Shown: positions 48,623-61,700 of the stretch, in pieces
Layout of the letters: every line of letters starts with the position of its first letter
Position numbering within the stretch: position 1 is the first letter of the stretch
From: Sindora glabra
Taxonomy: Eukaryota > Streptophyta > Magnoliopsida > Fabales > Fabaceae
Length of the DNA: 64,000 nucleotides
NCBI GenBank assembly: GCA_020226215.1
Contig: CM035227.1
Coordinates: 19,657,866 to 19,721,865, forward strand
Reading direction: 5' to 3'
Made by a program: the position numbers and the translations under genes
The notes under the pieces: generated by a model
Told to the model about the DNA's origin: nothing
The model's database searches: none
The model's input: only the letters and a program-made list of their open reading frames with translations

Positions 48623-48857
48623 GATTTGCTCTTCCGGACACTTCTCTGCGAGGAGACAGGTATGTAGAAGCCATCTAAACGAAGTTTGCTTGGGGCTTTT
48701 ATAATTGTTTGTTGGAGATAGAGGAAAATATTAACTCAGCTGACGAGATTGTGACTAAATGATGAAAGGGCCGCTTCACAGGCTACGGATCGGATGAGAG
48801 CAGAATGTCACACACTCCAACGCGGTGGATATATTATCAGGCCATCTTCCGCTAATA

Positions 48858-51071
48858 GTTTAATCCAGGCCGTTCGTGTAAGCCACGCACTATTTTTCCC
48901 ACTTCCCGGACCGTCAACTTCCTGTTCATTTTTTAAATATATGATATAATTTTGCCCTTTTGAGCCATCGAACCGGTTTCTACTTAACGCGTGGGTTTGG
49001 TTTTCTGGTCTGGATTTTTTTCCCCCGTTTTTTTTTAATGGAATGGGCAAGCACAACAGCAGATTGGGTTTGGATGGATCCGATCTTAATCCAAGTAGAT
49101 CCAGATAAACATTCGCAGCTTTAAATTTATCAAAGTCTTATCCCTTGCAAGAAAATAAGATTTCATTTTATTCTTAAATAAAAATTTTTAAAATATGTTG
49201 TTTGGCTTTAGATGTAAAAAAATTTTATTTTATTTATAATTCCTATTTTAATTACATTTGTACCATTATGAAATTTATCCAATTTAGGAAGGATTTCACT
49301 AGAATTCATTTCATTTTATCAAAAAAATATTTTATATAAAAGTTTTAATCTCGTTCTAACATTATATTTATCATAATATTATCAAAATTTACTTTTTAAT
49401 CAAATTTTATATATTTTTTAATGCATTTCAAATAAATAATTAATTTATAAATAAATTAAAATTATTATTTTTAATAAAGTATCTAGTTTATTTATAAATG
49501 AATTGAAATTATTTCAATTGAAATGAAATAAAATTAATTCTAAAAAAATTACAAGTCAAACGAAGCATTAAATTCGTCGTTGTCGATCTCTATCGTAAAT
49601 GATATTTGATATTTTTTTAAAAATTTATTTTTTATATTTAAGATTAAATTTCTAAATTATATATATATATATATATATATTTATAAATTTAATTACTTTT
49701 ATAATATTAAAAAAACTAAATACATTAAGAATTTGATAAGACTTGATGAGAAGATTTAAAGATAACTTATTTAAATTTGGTGATTAAAATTTTTTTTTTA
49801 AAAGTTTTTCAGTAAAAAAAAAATCTTTTTCCGCTGTAGATAATAATTACATGTTACAATTACAAATCATATTTATTTTTTTATTTATTTATACCTATTC
49901 TTGTTTTGTTGACCCATTTATTTAGAAATGACAATTTTAAAATTGAAATTTGCCTTGTAGATTTTGCTTTTACTGGGCATAAATATGGCATGAAATTTTA
50001 TAGGTTTTTATTCTGGAATAGACTTTAAAGATGAGATAATATTAGTCTGATTTGTTCCTCAAAATTTCGTAATTTTATAATTATATTTTTATCATATAAT
50101 TGATGCATGTATGTATTAATATATATATATATATATATTCTCTTATTAGTAACTTAACTATTAGAAAACTTTTTAAAGGTTTTACTTTAGTTTTATAATT
50201 TAATTATTATATCTACTTAAAAAATAAAAAAAAAGGTTGTGTTGTTTGTGGTTTGAAGTTGTTGATTAAATTATCTATATTTTCAGATATACATTGTTGC
50301 ATTACATTAAATATTATGTATTATTTATGTACATATTTTAAATATATAAACTTTAAATTTTTACTAGATTTTTTATTTTCTCAAATTTATTCGTGGAGCA
50401 TTGGTACCCGACGGATCAAGAAGATGTTGCTCCAAATTGTCCCTCAAGCAGGATGGAGCAAATGATAGGACCATGGGGATAACACGATATAAGGCTAATT
50501 ATCCTCACCCCCCCCCCCCCCCAATTGCTATTCCAACATTTATATTTTTTATATCGATAAATATGAATGAATTACATCATTGTTAATTTTGTCAAATAAA
50601 AATTTTATTGGTAATTCATAAATAATTATTTATTAATTTATATTTTTATGATATATGCTTATATATTATATAAATTAATATTATAAATAAATAAATAAAA
50701 TATAATTTTAAATATTATTGCAATTTAATATAAATTTAAATATTTAAAATTATCTATCTAAAATAAGCTATCATGATATTCTTGTATATGTGATAAGAAT
50801 TTAAATTTAATTTATTATTAGTATATATTAATTTTACCAATTTATATATTATTATATTAATAAAAAATTATTAATTTTTTCTTACAATTAAAAATTCTTA
50901 ATTATAACTAATTTTTTAATTATATACCTTTTTTTATTTATTAATAATGTAAAACTTTTTACACTTATAATAAATTAAATTCAAAATTATGTGATAATAC
51001 TAATTCGTATTTATAATAATATTTAATGTAAGGATTCAAAATTCATCAAATATTTACTAAAAATAAATTAT
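48858..51071. repeat. SCP2 upstream flank, unit 1 of a tandem duplication
   Basis: Begins GTTTAATCCAGGCCGTTCGTG and contains CGTGTGGGTTTGG-like, AGCACAACAGCAGATTGGG and distal AT-rich landmarks, all of which recur in the same order from 51072. Unit 1 has extra segments, including a probable MITE at about 49193-49570 (ends GTTGTTTGGCTTTAG and, reverse-complemented, GCTTCGTTTGACTTG). No gene is seen. AT repeats lie at 49659-49681 and 50120-50139. Confidence 0.7.
50508..50522. repeat. Run of 15 cytosines
   Basis: Uninterrupted C homopolymer inside AT-rich DNA. Such a run is unusual here and is prone to length error in sequencing. Confidence 0.9.
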
Positions 51072-52335
51072 AGTTTAATCTAGTCGTTTGCGTTAGCCAT
51101 ACACCATTCCTCCCATCTTTTGGACCATCAGCTTCTGATTCCTTTTTTTAAAATTATATATAGGTGAATTTTATAGTATTTTTATAATTTAGGATAGTGT
51201 GGTAGATTTAAAAAATAAATCATTAAAATTGAATAATTTTAATACATTAATTTTTAAGTATGTTATGTCTTAAAACCCTTTAGAATATTACAGCAAATAC
51301 GTTGTATACACGAGGATTTCTCTCTCTCTCTCTCTCTCTGAGAGCCAACATGCCAGTTTCCACATAACGTGTGGGTTTCGGTTTCTGGTTTGGATTAGAG
51401 ATTCTATTTTTCATTTTTATTTAAGGAAGGAGTAAGCATAGTAATGAATTGAGTTTGGATAAATTCAATTCGAAGTTGATTAGATTTAAATAGAAATATG
51501 CTATTTTATATTTATTAAAATTTTAAACTCATTAAGCATTAATAAGATCAAATTAAAAAGATTTAAAACCGACTCATTTAGAGCTATTGGTTAAAATATA
51601 TTTTTTTATTTTTTAATAAAAATATATTTTTTTCTTAGTAATAATAATTATACTTGACAATAATAAATTATATCCATTTCTTTATTCATATTTATCCATG
51701 TTTTGACACATATAAACTAGAGTATAAATTTAATTAATTATCAATATAAAAAAATTTATACTAATAAATAAAAAGAAGATATATTATTAAAAAATTAATA
51801 ATAATTAATAAATTTTAATTATAATAAATTTTTTTAACAATTTTCTATTGATATATCAATATGCAAGTGCATGATAATGTAAGGTTGATTTACAATAACA
51901 ATAAATTAAATTTAAATCATCTATATTATCTATGTTAACTTTAAGGTAAATATGAATTATTTCATTATTAACATTTCAAATAAAGATTACATTGATAATT
52001 CATGGATATTATCTATGTTAGCTATAGGATAAGATGGATTACATCATTATTAACCTTTCATAGAAAGATTGTATTAGTAATTTATGTATAATCATTTATT
52101 TTTTCATATTTTTATGACTTTGGCTTCTGTGTTATATAAATTAATATTATAAAATAAATAAAAAATATTATTTTGAGACATCTTTATAATTTAACATAAA
52201 TTCAAATATTTAACAATATCCATCTTAAATAATATTTCATGATATCCTTGTGTATGTGATAATATCAATTCTCATAGGTGATAATATTTAATGTACTATT
52301 TAAGGATTTAAAATTTATTAAATATTTATAAAATA
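51072..52335. repeat. SCP2 upstream flank, unit 2 (decayed)
   Basis: Begins GTTTAATCTAGTCGTTTGCG and follows the order of unit 1: GACCATCAGCTTCTG, TTTCCACATAACGTGTGGG, GTTTGGATAAATTC, then the distal AATATCATGATATCC-like block. Many differences are C to T or G to A, as expected from decay of methylated DNA. It carries no SCP2 coding sequence. A CT microsatellite is at 51319-51340. Confidence 0.7.
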
Positions 52336-52849
52336 TAAATTTATGTATTTTATTAATTAATATTATAAAATAAAAATATTATGTTAAAAATATTTTTTTA
52401 ATTTAATGTAAATTTCAATAGGCCTAGATCACAATAAAAACTTAAGAGTTATTGAATATTTAAATTAACTTAAATTATTAATTATTAGATTTAATTTCAA
52501 TAAAAATTATCAGATTTATTAAATAAATATCTATCAATTTAAATAAGATTCATATAGATATTTTTACTATCTTTAGAGAGGGAGAATGGGCTGCGTTGGA
52601 TCTGAACACCCATCCTTACATACCGCACTGCTAAGGCACGCCAATTGCTTGCCACTTGAACCACCGGCGCCGGCGGTGGTCTGAGTCAACGTGGAAGTTC
52701 ATCTCGGTTCTCACTGTTTGGGCCGAAGACGTTTGGTTGATTAACTCAACCTGCAGAATTGATGTCCCAATATTACCAGATCGTAGTTGAAAGAAATTGT
52801 TTTTTCTATTAAAAAGCAGGCCCAAAATGGGTCCAATTAAAAATCATCG
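52336..52849. other. Intergenic DNA with a GC-normal patch of unknown origin
   Basis: The patch 52585-52830 has an open frame on the minus strand (52631-52825) with no recognised motif. It is compositionally unlike the surrounding DNA and could be a captured gene fragment, but I cannot identify it. Confidence 0.35.
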
Positions 52850-53060
52850 GAGGGCCCATGGCTTAGTGGAATAGGTCTGACTCTGAGTGCGAGGTTTGAA
52901 TTAAAAAGTAATGGAAGTGGTTCTCCACTCTATCCGAAATTGTTTCCAGGGGGAGATTTCATATCACATTATCCACAACATCCGATAGGATGAGAGATAT
53001 CCGAAGCTGCAGATTGCAACCGAGTATTTTAACTCCTACGAAGTGCAAGACAACGTCGTA
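52850..53060 (+). mobile_element. tRNA-derived SINE-like sequence (tentative)
   Basis: TGGCTTAGTGG at 52859-52869 fits a pol III A box and GGTTTGAATTA at 52893-52903 a degenerate B box, although the two are closer than in a tRNA. Downstream comes a non-tRNA body and then an A-rich tail (AAAGAATAAAATAAAA). This layout fits a short plant SINE with a deletion between the boxes. Confidence 0.4.
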
Positions 53061-53229
53061 AAGAATAAAATAAAATTTTATAATTATATATATAAGAATA
53101 AAAAATTCAAAATTCAAAATTCAATAAATAATAATTATTTAAAAAATAATTTTAAAATTTATAATTATTCACTTTCTTTATTTTCTTATAAAAATTTCTA
53201 ATGTTACTTTGTTCTTTAAAATATATTTT

Positions 53230-53674
53230 AAAGGAAAATTGTATTTTATTCCCTTCAATTATAGGGTCATCAGATTTTATCCTCTTAAATTATAGAACTT
53301 AAATTTTATTTCCTTCAACTTTATAAAATTTGAATTTTATCTTTACCATTATCAAGTTAACGGTTATAACATTTAACAGCAGTTCTATAACACTTAGTGA
53401 CAGTTAGAAATTGTTACTATCATCCTTATTGATAGTTCATAACCACAATAAGTCAAATTTTTTTAAAAAATTAGTGAATATAATGGCTGTTAAAAGCCAC
53501 TGTTAAGTAAAATATGATAGTTATAATTTTTTTTAATAAATTCTGTTAAGTTGATAATGATGAGATAAAATTTATATTTTATAAAATTAAAAAAAATAAA
53601 ATTTAATTTTTATATCTTAAAGAGGTAAAATTCGATAACCTCATAATTAAAGGAAGTAAATTATAATTTTCCTA
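53230..53674. mobile_element. Fold-back MITE with about 160-bp inverted ends
   Basis: The left end AAGGAAAATTGTATTTTATT and the reverse complement of the right end AGGAAAATTATAATTTACTT continue to match for about 160 bases (shared TCCTTTAATTAT-like, AATTTTAT and TTATCAASTTAAC blocks), leaving a centre of about 120 bases. It is probably Mutator-derived and has no coding sequence. Confidence 0.75.
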
Positions 53675-53986
53675 TATTTTGATTCTGGATGGGTCCCTGT
53701 AGAACCGATAAGTAAAATGGGTGAATTGACAAATCATTGTTATTGAAAACTTTCAAACTAAAATTGTTGTAATGGTTCAACAAATTTTGGGAGGACCAAG
53801 AGAGTGGAAAACTGAAAAAGAATGAAAGAGAAGAAAAAGTAATATCATAACATTTTTTTATTTAAAAATTTTCATTTGAGAGGAAAGGAGAATGAAATTT
53901 GTGATTAATGAATAAATCAATCGTTGAATTCTTGAAAGACATATAGTGTCTTATTTTGATCTTTTAAAAAGATTTTACCTTAATTC

Positions 53987-54158
53987 GGTGCTTGCTATGG
54001 TGCCCCTTGGGTTTGGTACCCGGGGTGATATGGCAAAATACAAGCCATTAGATGAGATTACAAAAGTCTTAGCATTGACTTAGTAATCTCATCCAATAGC
54101 TTGTATTTTGCCACACCATCCCGGGTTTGGTACCACTAGGGGCACCTTAGAATTCACC
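53987..54158. mobile_element. Fold-back Mutator-type MITE with 9-bp duplication
   Basis: The two arms pair over about 75 bases with few mismatches: GGTGCCCC, GGTACC, CGGG, TGGCAAAATACAAGC and GATGAGATTAC appear on both. CCTTAATTC flanks the element at 53978-53986 and 54159-54167, a 9-base direct duplication as left by Mutator transposition. The near-perfect arms indicate recent activity. Confidence 0.8.
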
Positions 54159-54329
54159 CCTTAATTCAATTCAAACGTTTTCAAAAACAACTCAAAATAA
54201 TTATTTTATCAATTAAAAGTTATCATAATGACGAATTTGCTTATTTGAAACACCTTTTTGTCATATTTATTTGTACGTGAACAGGCATCGATAAAAAGTA
54301 AAATTGATGATTATATTGATACGAAAATA

Positions 54330-55110
54330 TTTTAAAAATTATTAAGATCAATAAAATGATTAGTAAATATAATTGATATTTATTTTAATATAGTGATATT
54401 TTTAAAATTCTTAATAAATTTAAGATGATAATTTTTTACTTAACTAATATCATGATGTATGATATTTGAGGGTTATTAAAAAAAATAAAATTTAATATAT
54501 CAATTTTAGAAATAACAAATGCCTATTTGAATGTAATAGCATTTTTAAAATTATTAAAAAACTTAAGAAGATGTTTTTTTTTAACTTAATCGATATCATA
54601 ATATATAATATTTGAAGGTTGCTCAAAAAATGTAAAAATTTAAGACATCAATTTTAAAAATAACTAATTTTTATTTGGGCAGATAGTATTTTTAAAATTA
54701 TTAGAAAATTTAAAATATCAATTTTTTGCTTAACTAATATCATAATGTATGACATTTAAAGGTTGATAAAAAATGAGAAAACTTAAAATGTCAATTTAAA
54801 AATTAATCAACATCTATTTAAATATAGTAACATTTTTTAAATTATTAGAAAACTTAATATGTCATTTTCTACTTAATCAATGTCATAATATATGGTATTT
54901 AAAAATTATTGAAAATATGAGAAAATTTAAAATATTAATTTTAAAATCAATCAATATTTATTTGAATGTGATGATATGTTTGAAATTATTTAAAAATTTA
55001 AGATGTTAATTTTTTATTTAATTAAAATTAAAATTTATAACATTTGAAGATTGTTGGGAAAACAAGAAAACTTAAGATGAAGGTTTTAGAATTAACTAAT
55101 GTCTAAAAGT
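54330..55110. repeat. Tandem array, five units of about 144 bp
   Basis: The landmark CTTAACTAATATCATAATGT and its variants occurs at about 54439, 54585, 54729, 54872 and 55016, with spacings of 146, 144, 143 and 144. Each unit also has TTTAAAATTATT followed by AAAACTTAAGATG-like sequence in register. It is AT-rich and noncoding. The regular length is like a short satellite. Confidence 0.85.
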
Positions 55111-56107
55111 ATTATAAAAGTCTAGTAAGAATTCTAATCATAGTGATAATTCACACTATAAATAAAGTATATTTTTTTCCACATCACCACTCTCACTCTT
55201 CTTCTTATTTATTTTTAAGTTTAATCCTTATCTTCATATAACTCTGTCTATAAAATCCTAGATGTTCCTTTTTCCTCTATCATCTATTAGTGAATTATTG
55301 ATAATTTTTCAACTAACATCAAGCATGAGGTAAATACTTTAATATTCTAGACCATTGGTTCAAATCATAATAGATATTTTTCTTGCTTCTATTTCTCATA
55401 TTTTCACATTTTTCATTTTTTGATTGACGTAATATTTGTCTTCCATGACAATTTTATACTCAAGCTATAAATTATTTACTACAACACTCAATAACAATGG
55501 TTTAAAATTAACATCTAATAAATATTTGACGTAAATTAACATTTCTATAATAGTGTAAGCTTGTTTTTCATAGTAAATCTTACTTTCACTCAATGTTTTA
55601 AAAATTAAATTGGATTATAAATCAAAAAAATCATTGAATGATGATTCAATTGGTTCAATCGGTTAAATCAATGGTCAAATTGAAATAAATAAAAAATTTA
55701 TATAAATTTATTAAAGGATTTAAATAATAGATAATTTATATTATATATAAACCCATAATTTATATAAAAATTACAAAACAGTAAATTGGTGAATTTTTAC
55801 TTAATTAGATGTCAAATTTATTCCTTTATTTTTTTAAATGATATATAGGTTTTTTAAATCATCACAACCTAAAAAAAGAAGTCTAAAAGCCAAAAAGGAA
55901 GAAAATAATAATTGATCAAATTTTAAAAATTGGAGTGATTTTTCAATTTTCCTCGGTTCTTGCCAACTTATACTGATTTGATGGGGAAAATAATTTTTTA
56001 AATTGACTTGATGGTCCAATTAAATTTTTTAAACATGGCTTCAAATGCTTGAGAGATTTTCGAAGGAGAGGAAAAAAACAATATGATGACAGGATCAATT
56101 AAAATTA
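55111..56107. other. Intergenic DNA, nothing recognised
   Basis: AT-rich sequence between the tandem array and a Tourist-like element. No gene or RNA is visible. Confidence 0.45.
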
Positions 56108-57226
56108 GGGGGCATTTACTAAGAAAATATACATTCTTAAGAATATAATTTCTAAATATGTAATTTTTTGGATTGTGATATTCCTATTTTTGTCTCAATA
56201 TATATATTTTTAAAAATATTTTTTTAAATTATCAGATATATTATTTTCTCATATTTGATTCATACTTTATATCCTTAAAAATTTTATTAATTTTTTTAAA
56301 AAATACCCTTTATAAATCATACTAAATTATATGTTTAATTAAAAATTTATGAATAAAGATATTTGAAGACCTAATAAATTAATACTTTGAATTCTTTTCA
56401 ATTAAAGCATCATAAATAATTTAATATATAAAATATTGAAATTTTTAAAAATTTTAATTTTAATTTTTCACACAATTAATTATATAAGCAAATTAAAAAT
56501 CATATCTAATATCAAAATATTAATTTTGCAAAAATCAAACATTTAAATTTTATATTTTTTTACTTTCCAAGGAATTGAAAATTATAAAAATAATTATAAA
56601 TTTTAATTGTAATTTCTATATGAATGAAAAAGTTTGAAATATATATTGCATGTGAATATGCAATATTAATCAATGTAATCATACAAATTAAAATTTGTTA
56701 GATTAAAGTTATTTTATGAATCCCTTTTTATTGATTGTAAGATTGTATATAAATTAATAAAATTAAAATTTAGAATTTATTTATTTATTTAGTGTAATTA
56801 TTTTTGTTATTATGAAGAAAATTAAAAATGAAAAATATAAGTTAAAAGTGAAAAATAAAAATAAATTTTTTTTAAATAAAATGAGAAATTGAAAATTAAA
56901 AATGAGAAATATAAGTTAAAATTGAAAATGATAAATATAAGTTAAAAGTAAAAAATTAAAATAAAATATTTTCAAAATAAATTAAAACATAAAAAAGGGT
57001 AAAATTGACCTTGAATTTTGGTATCAATATTCTCATTTCATGTAAATTTGAGATACCCACCTCTCCTTATGAAAATATTTTGAGGAAAAAATTAGGTTAA
57101 AGACATTTCTAGAAATATTACATTCCTACGTAAATGTTTTAAAATTTTGAACCAATCATCAAAGTGTAATATTTCCATAAAATATTTTTGAAAATGTAAA
57201 AAATATTTCACGAATCAAATACCTCC
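56108..57226. mobile_element. Tourist-like element with TTA duplication
   Basis: TTA flanks both sides (56105-56107, 57227-57229). The ends are GGGGGCATTTACTAAG and, reverse-complemented, GGAGGTATTTGATTCG, matching at about 10 of 16 positions. The interior is AT-rich with short direct repeats (AAAATGAGAAATTGAAAAT-like units at 56820-56960). It has no transposase. Confidence 0.6.
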
Positions 57227-57479
57227 TTAAATCATAGTAAAGATCTCTTAAAGATCAAACTTATATTTAAATTGAATTTTCTAAAGATTAAATAGTTAAC
57301 TTTTCCGTAATTAATCATCCAAAATCTTTCAATTTCTCAATATTCTTTGGTTATTCTTTATTTTGTATTTATTCAATTTAAAATACTTTTAAAAAAATTT
57401 AAAACATCTAAATAAGATAAAATGATGTTTTCTATCCATTTATTCTCTTTCCGTTTTCTTTCCTATCTCTTCTTCGCAT

Positions 57480-58131
57480 AATTCATATTAGTACTGAAAT
57501 CTTCCACCTTCAAGCCACAGAACAAAGTGAAAAATTATTGATATAAGTGCAATGATTAAAATTAAGTTACGAAGATTACATGAAGTCTTCGAACTTCAAG
57601 TTATGGATCAAAATGAAAAACTAATATAAGTGAAATGAATCTAAAAATAAGAGACGGAGATTTATGAATAATTTTAGAAGTTCAGTGTGTAAGCAAAAAT
57701 TGTTTAAACAGAATATAAACTTACATAGATTAAGAATATAAAATACATGATTTAAGAAAATAAATAGTGTACCTGTGTTCGTCATAATAAGTTGATGAAC
57801 AAAGGTTTGGTCTTCCCTGCCTTCTCTACGAATTTGCAGCCAATGAGGCACCAGGATTCACAAAGTGTTTTATGGTTAACGATAGAGCGTAGAGTAGTTA
57901 GGGGGACCTAACCTGCTTAAATAGAAAGCCCTACTGGGCTCACTCATCAAAAGCCCAGTCGGTTAAAGGTCTACACTTGCTGCAAAACACATTAGCCCAC
58001 TAAGCATTTATAATCCATAAAAGTGATCACAAAAGTTGGACTTAAAAATATAACTCTAGGATCAGACTTAGCCTATTTTAAATAAAATAAAATAAAAAAT
58101 TCAATTAATGGTAGTCCAAAATATTTTTACA
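57480..58131 (-). mobile_element. Copia 3' LTR (distal border uncertain)
   Basis: On the minus strand a purine-rich stretch (AGTAGGAGAA) is followed at 58131 by TGTAAAAATATTTTGG, the expected polypurine tract and LTR start. Inside the LTR, GGGCTTTCTATTTAAGCAGG near 57914 is a TATA-like promoter. The far end could not be fixed because no second LTR lies in the window to compare. Confidence 0.6.
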
Positions 58132-58774
58132 TTCTCCTACTTGGACAATATTAATTGTAATTAATTTTATTTTATAAAATATTTTATTTTAAAAAATGAC
58201 TCTTGGGCTGAGGGCTATTTTTTTTTTTTTGTAAATATATGTGGCCACAATTTTAAAAATACACCACCCTAGAGATAAATGCCTTAAAATTTGACTAAGC
58301 TTATTTAGCCAATGATACCGAATCATGGCGATAGTTACATTCTTTAATAATGTAGGATCTTCTATGGTTACAAAATATCATGAACTATATATAATTAGTC
58401 ACTGATGTGATAGTGTAGCATGAAAGATGGCATCAGAATTGTGATCAATCATGCTTATCTTTCATGTTAGTCCTAAATGATTTCTCTAAAAAAAAAAATT
58501 CACATAGCACAAGAAATCACCTGGCAATATACAAAGCTAGATTGTCTCACAAATCCCAAAATGTGTCGATTTTGAGACAAATAATTAAGTTCAGGAACTA
58601 ACGACTGACACCAAGTCTTAACCCTCATAAAAATTATAACAACATTGGAAAATTATAATCAAATGATACATGCATCGATAACTTATCATAAATTCATAAT
58701 CAATGTACCAACAACTATATGTAAAGATATAAGAAAATAACGTATCAAAATTACATAAAAGAAAATAACTCCCA

Positions 58775-61700
58775 CTAACCAAAGATATCAAAAGAGCCTA
58801 CAATTCCCATATTCTCAACATACTTTTGAAAAATTATAGGTCTAAATCCTTTAGTCATAGGATCCGCTAGCATAGCATCAGTATGAATGTGCTCTACCAC
58901 TATGTCCCCTTTCTTCACAAGATCTCTGACTGTGAGGTATTTTAACTCTAAATGCTTAGATTCACTAGAACTTTTATTATTTTTGGTGAAGAAAACCGCA
59001 GCACTATTATCACAATAAATTTTCAGTGGTCTAGCAATAAAGTCAACAATCTATAATCCTGAAATGAAAATTTTCAACCAAATAACTTGTGAAGCAGCAC
59101 CATAACAAGCAACGAATTCTGCTTGCATAGTGGAAGAAGTTGTCAATGTCTGCTTAGCACTTTTCTAGGATATAACACCTCTAGCCATCACGAAGAGGTA
59201 ACCTGAAGTAGATTTCATATCATCAGAACATCCAATAAAATCTGAGTCTGAATACCTAATTACTTCAAGGTTATTAACATTCCTATAAACAAGCATATAA
59301 CCTTTGGTTTTTTGCAAGTATCTCATAACCTTCTTAGCAGTACACCAATGATCTCTACCAGGGTTAGACAAATACCTGCCAAGAACACTAACCACAAAAG
59401 CTAAATCTGGTCTGGTGCAAACTTGAGCATACATTAAACTTCCAACGGCACTTGCATAGGGAACATTTTACATTGACTGTTTCTCTATCTCATTTGCTGG
59501 GCACTACATGTTGGTGAACTTATCACCTTTCACAACTGGAATATCCCCAGGTTTGCAATTCTGCATTTCAAATCTTTCAAGAATCCTGTCAATATATACC
59601 TTTTGAGATAATCCTAATAAATTACGAGTTCTGTCCCTATGAATTTGAATACCCAGAATAAATGATGCCTCACTAAGATCCTTCATATCAAAAGCTCTAG
59701 ACAACATTTATTTGGTATCATGTAGCAAAGCTAGACTATTACTTGCTAATAGAATATCATCAACATACAAGATGAGAAAAATAAAGTTGCTTCCTCTGAT
59801 CTTGAGATAAATATATTGGTCAACTTTATTTTCTGTGAAGCCCATAGATGTAATCAACTCATCAAACTTTAAATACCATTATCGGGATGCTTGTTTCAAA
59901 CCATATATCGATTTTCGTAACTTGCATACCAGATGCTCAGATTCATTTGTCTGAAAACCTTCAAGTTATTTCATGTAGACATCTTCCATAAGTTCACCAT
60001 TCAAATAGGCTATTTTGACATCCATCTGATGAAGCTCTAAATTAAAATGTGCAACCAAGGCCATAATAATCCTGAATGAGTCTTTAGAAGATATTGGCAA
60101 AAAGGTCTCAAAGTAGTCAATTCCTTCTCTTTAAGTGAAACCTTTAGCTACCAATCTTGCTTTAAATCGTTCAATTCTGCCAGTTGAATCTTTCTTAGTC
60201 TTGTACACCCATTTGCAGCCAATTGCTTTATAATTTTGCGGAAGCTCAACAAGTTCCCATACTTCATTTTTTATCATAGACTGAATTTCCTCATTCATAG
60301 CATTTAACCACAGATCAGATTGTTGACTGTTCATTGCTTAACTGTACATTGTTGGATCAACAACATCCCTAATGTTATATTCACTCTCACCAAGATAAAC
60401 ATAATAATCATTTGAAATTTGTGCCCTCCTTTATCTGACTGACTTTCTAATAGGGATTTGCTCTACTGGTTGAACAGGTTAGTGATTTTCAATGGGAACA
60501 GCTGCAACAGGTTCTATAATTTGGTCATGCTCTACATTTTGATCATTTTGTATCTCAACATGAATAAATGGAGGTACAAAAGTCTGACTAGGTAAAACTA
60601 GTGGAATGGTAATGGAAGCTGGATCATCTTGTGTTTCAAGGTGCCCTGGATTTGGTGACAAATCAGCAACATCAAGCTCAAGAAATTTTGCAGTCATGGA
60701 CTCAACTATTTTTGTACCTCTTGTAGGGCAATAGATCTTGTATCCTTTTGCACAATCTAGATATCCTATGAAGTAACAACGAACAGAACTTGGATCAAGT
60801 TTCTTTATTGATGGATCATAAATTTTTACTTCAGAAGGACAACCCCAAACTCGAAAATGATTAAAGCTAGGTTTTCTACTGGTCCAAAGCTCAAAGGGTG
60901 TTTTAGGTACTGACTTGCTAGGAACACGGTTAAAGATGTACAAAGCAGTTTTAATGGCCTCACCCCAAAGAAATTTAAGTAAATTTGTTCCACTCATCAT
61001 GCTCCTCATCATGTCTTTAAAAGTCTGATTATGCCTTTTAGCAATGCTATTTTGTTCAGGACTACCAGGCATGGTATATTGTGGAACAATTTCACAATCT
61101 TGTAAAAACCTAGCAAACGGTCCCATGTGTTGCCCAAACACATCTTGTTTGCCATAATATTCACCTCCTCGGTCAGATCTCACAATCTTGATGACTTTTC
61201 CCAATTATTTTTCAACTCCAATTTTGAAAATTTTGAATTTCTCAAGTACATCAGATTTTTATTTTATCAAATAAAGATAACCATATTGAGAAAAGTCATC
61301 AATGAATGTAACAAAATAACGACAACCACAAATGGTGGAAGAGTATGGTCCAGATATATCAGTATGAATTATTTCTAAAAGATTTGAACTATGAGTAGCG
61401 CCCTTCCTTTTAGTCTTAGTTAACTTGCCCCTAATATAGCTGACACATATGTCCATATCATCAAAATCTAGGGAAGGAAGAATATTCTATTTAATTAACC
61501 TCCCCACCCGTTCCCTAGATATATGTCCCAATCTCCTATGCCATAAGACTGATGATGTTTCCTTAATTCTAGGCCTTTTTGAAATCATATTTTCAACATT
61601 CAAAGAAGCGTAAGGACTATCAGAGGCTAAAAGTAACCTATATAAACCATTATCAAGAACACCAAAACCAATGGACTCAGAATGCAATAAAATATCAACT

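Noticed and set aside
52631..52825. 64-codon minus-strand frame
   Set aside because: No recognisable family or splice context; kept only as an unidentified GC-normal patch.
54330..55110. CRISPR-like array
   Set aside because: Units are contiguous, about 144 bp, diverged and AT-rich, with no short identical repeats or unique spacers; the genome is a plant.
57621..57851. 76-codon minus-strand frame
   Set aside because: It lies within the Copia 3' LTR and has no protein similarity that I recognise.
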